A stretch of DNA of 64,000 nucleotides from SbD1 sp039679945 (GTDB lineage Bacteria; Desulfobacterota; Syntrophobacteria; Syntrophobacterales; Syntrophobacteraceae): contig JBDKTY010000132.1 of assembly GCA_039679945.1 (NCBI GenBank), positions 39,830 through 103,829 of the forward strand, given 5' to 3'. Positions 62,080 to 64,000 of the stretch are shown one piece after another. Numbering within the stretch: position 1 is the first letter of the stretch; each line of letters starts with the position of its first letter. The notes beneath the pieces are model-generated. The model made no database searches. It saw only the letters and a list, made by a program, of their open reading frames with translations, and had not been told where the DNA came from. Both the position numbers and the translations under genes were made by a program.

Positions 62080-63564
62080 ATGAGAAACGGATATCGAAAC
62101 ATCGGCCCCCGTCAGCTTGTCTTTTTGGTCCTCATCAGCCTGTGCGCATCCAGTCCACTTCACGCCGACATGGGCGCGATCCACCTGAGCAGTTCGGATG
62201 CGACAGTTTCCGAACCTGCCCAGAAAGCAATCATCCTGCACAACGGTTCCGAAGAAATCCTGATCCTGGAAACAGACCTCAAGGCATCGGCTAAGACGGA
62301 CATCCTGCGCTTCATTCCTTTTCCGGCCGAGCCAAAGGTCAGTCTGGCTCCCGAGAACGCCATCCAGGAGATGGGCAGGCTGGTCCAGGCCAAGAAGCTT
62401 CAGTACATAATGGTGGCTCACACCAAAGGGGGAAGCTCCGCTCACAACCAGCCTGTTGCCGAGGTCGTATCCAGTGCAAAACTTGGCGCGCACGACGTCA
62501 CCGTGGTGAAGATCAATGATGCCGCCCATTTCAGCCGCTGGGTCCGGGAACAGTTTAAAAGCAGAAAGCAACTCCAGTCCGGTCCGGAACTGGAGCAAGT
62601 CGCCAGGGTCGCCGCGGAATACGTGAAGGATGGGATATACTACTTTGTCTTTGATTTCGTCACCATAGATGATACCGACAAGTCAGTGGCGCCGGTCGCC
62701 TTTCAATTCAAAAGCAGGAAGATGTACTATCCCCTGCGAACCAGCAACACAATCGGCGGCAAAGGGCAGGTACAGCTCTTCTTTCTCGCCATGGACTGCG
62801 TCCGGCAACCCTTCAACAATGAGATATTGTCCCACATGAACGGTTCCGAACGCGAGTTTTCCAACTTTCTCTTCAGCAGCATCGCGGAGGTAAAGCCCGA
62901 GGAGGCCAACGCGATATATCCCGGGGCCGCTGCATTTTTTGACGGCAGGCCAATCGTTTTGCAGGCGGCCAGCTACTCCGGGACCCTGAAATTCGAGCGA
63001 GACATGTACGCGTTCATGCTCACCCATTACGATCCGAAACTTTACCAGCCAGGCGGGGCGGTTCAGAGTTCGGCGGTCGATCCGGGCGACTTCTTTTCCG
63101 GACTGAACGCCGGCAGGTTCCGCGGGGAAGACCCCTTTTTCCATGCCGACAGGCTCGAGAAGCAAAGGCATCTGATGCTTGCATCCCTTACCGGCGGGTC
63201 CTTCCAACTCACCTCGGCGGGCAAAAAAGTCCGGTTCAGGGACGGCAGGTATAAGGACAGTGCGATTCAGGTTGAAATAGACAGAGCGGCGTTTGGAGAC
63301 CTGAACGGAGACTCCGTGCCCGACGCGGCCGTGATAACCGAGACTGTCAAAAAAGGTGGAAAGGCCTGTGAGCTGACAATGTTCACCGGAAAGTCCGCCA
63401 TACCTTTCGGAGATCCGACACTGGAGCGGACTGCATCAGTTCTCCTGAAATCATGCGACGCGCGGGATTTCTCCATTACGGATAATACAATCAGAATTAC
63501 CGGCAAAAGCGGCGGTGTGGAAAGCTACAGGCTGCTTAACGGAAAACTGGCGCCTATTGAGTGA
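62080..63564 (+). CDS. Secreted DUF2330-like protein
   Basis: About 494 residues. A signal peptide (LVFLVLISLCASSPLHA) is followed by ATVSEPAQKAIILHNGSEEI and ILILETDLKAS, the hallmark of DUF2330 proteins (EPxQKAIIxxNGxEExLIL). A long domain contains FIPFPAEPKVSLAPENAIQE and DGIYYFVFDFVTI. Near the C-terminus AAFGDLNGDSVPDAAVITE looks like a single calcium-binding FG-GAP-type repeat. Probably periplasmic or outer-surface, role unknown. ATG 62080 is chosen because GGAG lies 7 bp upstream; ATG 62068 is also possible. Confidence 0.8.
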   Translation: MRNGYRNIGPRQLVFLVLISLCASSPLHADMGAIHLSSSDATVSEPAQKAIILHNGSEEILILETDLKASAKTDILRFIPFPAEPKVSLAPENAIQEMGRLVQAKKLQYIMVAHTKGGSSAHNQPVAEVVSSAKLGAHDVTVVKINDAAHFSRWVREQFKSRKQLQSGPELEQVARVAAEYVKDGIYYFVFDFVTIDDTDKSVAPVAFQFKSRKMYYPLRTSNTIGGKGQVQLFFLAMDCVRQPFNNEILSHMNGSEREFSNFLFSSIAEVKPEEANAIYPGAAAFFDGRPIVLQAASYSGTLKFERDMYAFMLTHYDPKLYQPGGAVQSSAVDPGDFFSGLNAGRFRGEDPFFHADRLEKQRHLMLASLTGGSFQLTSAGKKVRFRDGRYKDSAIQVEIDRAAFGDLNGDSVPDAAVITETVKKGGKACELTMFTGKSAIPFGDPTLERTASVLLKSCDARDFSITDNTIRITGKSGGVESYRLLNGKLAPIE

Positions 63565-64000
63565 GGCAGACATAAAAGAGCGTTCCGCCCGATTTCATTT
63601 CGGGCCGCATAGCGCTGCCGTCCCGGAAGATGCGTACTACCCGGCAACCGCAGCCCCCCGGCCAGCTGGCTCAAGGTCGCGGCGAAACCGGCGTATTGAG
63701 GAGCCTTCCAGGCCATCCTGCCGCCGCGTCCGCCGAGCACCGAATCCATTACCCTCCGGATTTGGCCTATGCCAATAGGGACGGCATGACCTCTTACTTG
63801 CCTCTGAAGCATTGGCAAGTTATTTAGGCGGCGGCATGTGCCGCCAGGTCAAGGTTCGAACCCTTATGAGAAAGGATGAAATGGCGGGAATTTTTCGCGG
63901 GAACGAAATGGGAGACATCATATTTTTGAGTAATCCGTCTAGCGGGCGGCCGTCGATGGATGTCCTGGAGCGCGCATGCTGAACCTGCCCCTAGCGATTC
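63565..64000. other. Window end, no gene supported
   Basis: About 435 bp after the DUF2330-like gene. It includes a GC-rich stretch and a ggttcgaacc sequence near 63854, but no complete tRNA or convincing gene. Short open frames near 63866 could be the 5' end of something continuing beyond the window, but nothing identifies them. Confidence 0.3.

Noticed and set aside
63830..63870. Possible tRNA T arm ggttcgaacc
   Set aside because: No matching acceptor stem, anticodon arm or CCA could be folded.

Overview
The window is GC-rich bacterial DNA. It most resembles the Desulfobacterota (the former Deltaproteobacteria, sulfate-reducing or syntrophic lineages). The basis is gene content: a Desulfovibrio-type molybdenum aldehyde oxidoreductase with its companion genes, an acyl-CoA dehydrogenase with its own ETF pair, many histidine kinases and single-domain receivers, HDOD and CheX-type proteins, and numerous REP-like palindromes. 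I cannot assign a genus from sequence alone.

Layout. 1-9.5 kb: an OmpR-type regulator, a large chemoreceptor, an acyl-CoA dehydrogenase with EtfB and EtfA, a small lipoprotein, a hypothetical protein, and an M24/creatinase-fold protein that has lost its metal ligands. 9.6-18.2 kb: signalling genes, several in decay. A membrane sensor kinase is split by one in-frame TGA, a receiver gene downstream of it carries an internal deletion, and there are a GAF-GGDEF cyclase, a PAS kinase followed by an orphan Fis-type helix-turn-helix, and a CheX-like phosphatase. 18.7-32.7 kb: a ten-gene minus-strand unit. Reading from its 5' end it encodes the Mo hydroxylase (Mop), a flavin/Fe-S oxidoreductase, a zinc-ribbon redox protein, a methyltransferase, a C-GCAxxG-C-C protein, a radical SAM enzyme, a CoA ligase, XdhC, an NTP transferase-HD-phosphatase fusion and a cysteine desulfurase. 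Gene order parallels the Desulfovibrio vulgaris DVU_1551-1559 region as I remember it.

33-35.6 kb holds a 184-bp MITE-like element, an HDOD protein and a receiver. 36-47.4 kb is a plus-strand signalling island. It encodes a sigma54-activator look-alike with degenerate ATPase and GAFTGA motifs, a NifX-like protein, two membrane kinases each translationally coupled or adjacent to a single-domain receiver, a SulP anion transporter with a large hydrophilic insert, a cytidylate-kinase-like/BON/receiver fusion, and a pseudo-kinase lacking ATP-binding boxes. 48-55 kb is mostly housekeeping: a hexapeptide-repeat protein, a PduO-type cobalamin adenosyltransferase, alanine racemase, the queuosine genes queA and tgt, and tRNA-Pro(GGG). 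55-61 kb is a minus-strand operon of TonB receptor, periplasmic binding protein and BarA-like hybrid kinase. The end holds a small membrane protein and a secreted DUF2330-like protein.

How genes work together. In the Mop unit, XdhC plus a NifS-type desulfurase would supply the sulfido ligand and the MobA/MocA-like domain the cytosine dinucleotide form of the cofactor, so enzyme and maturation are probably co-expressed. The roles of the CoA ligase, radical SAM, methyltransferase and small redox proteins in that unit are unknown. The 36-47 kb island looks like a multi-input phosphorelay around an anion transporter. Dispersed elements include an intergenic repeat family with a built-in terminator hairpin (four copies), a MITE-like element, and GCAGGCT palindromes, one of which has entered a coding sequence.
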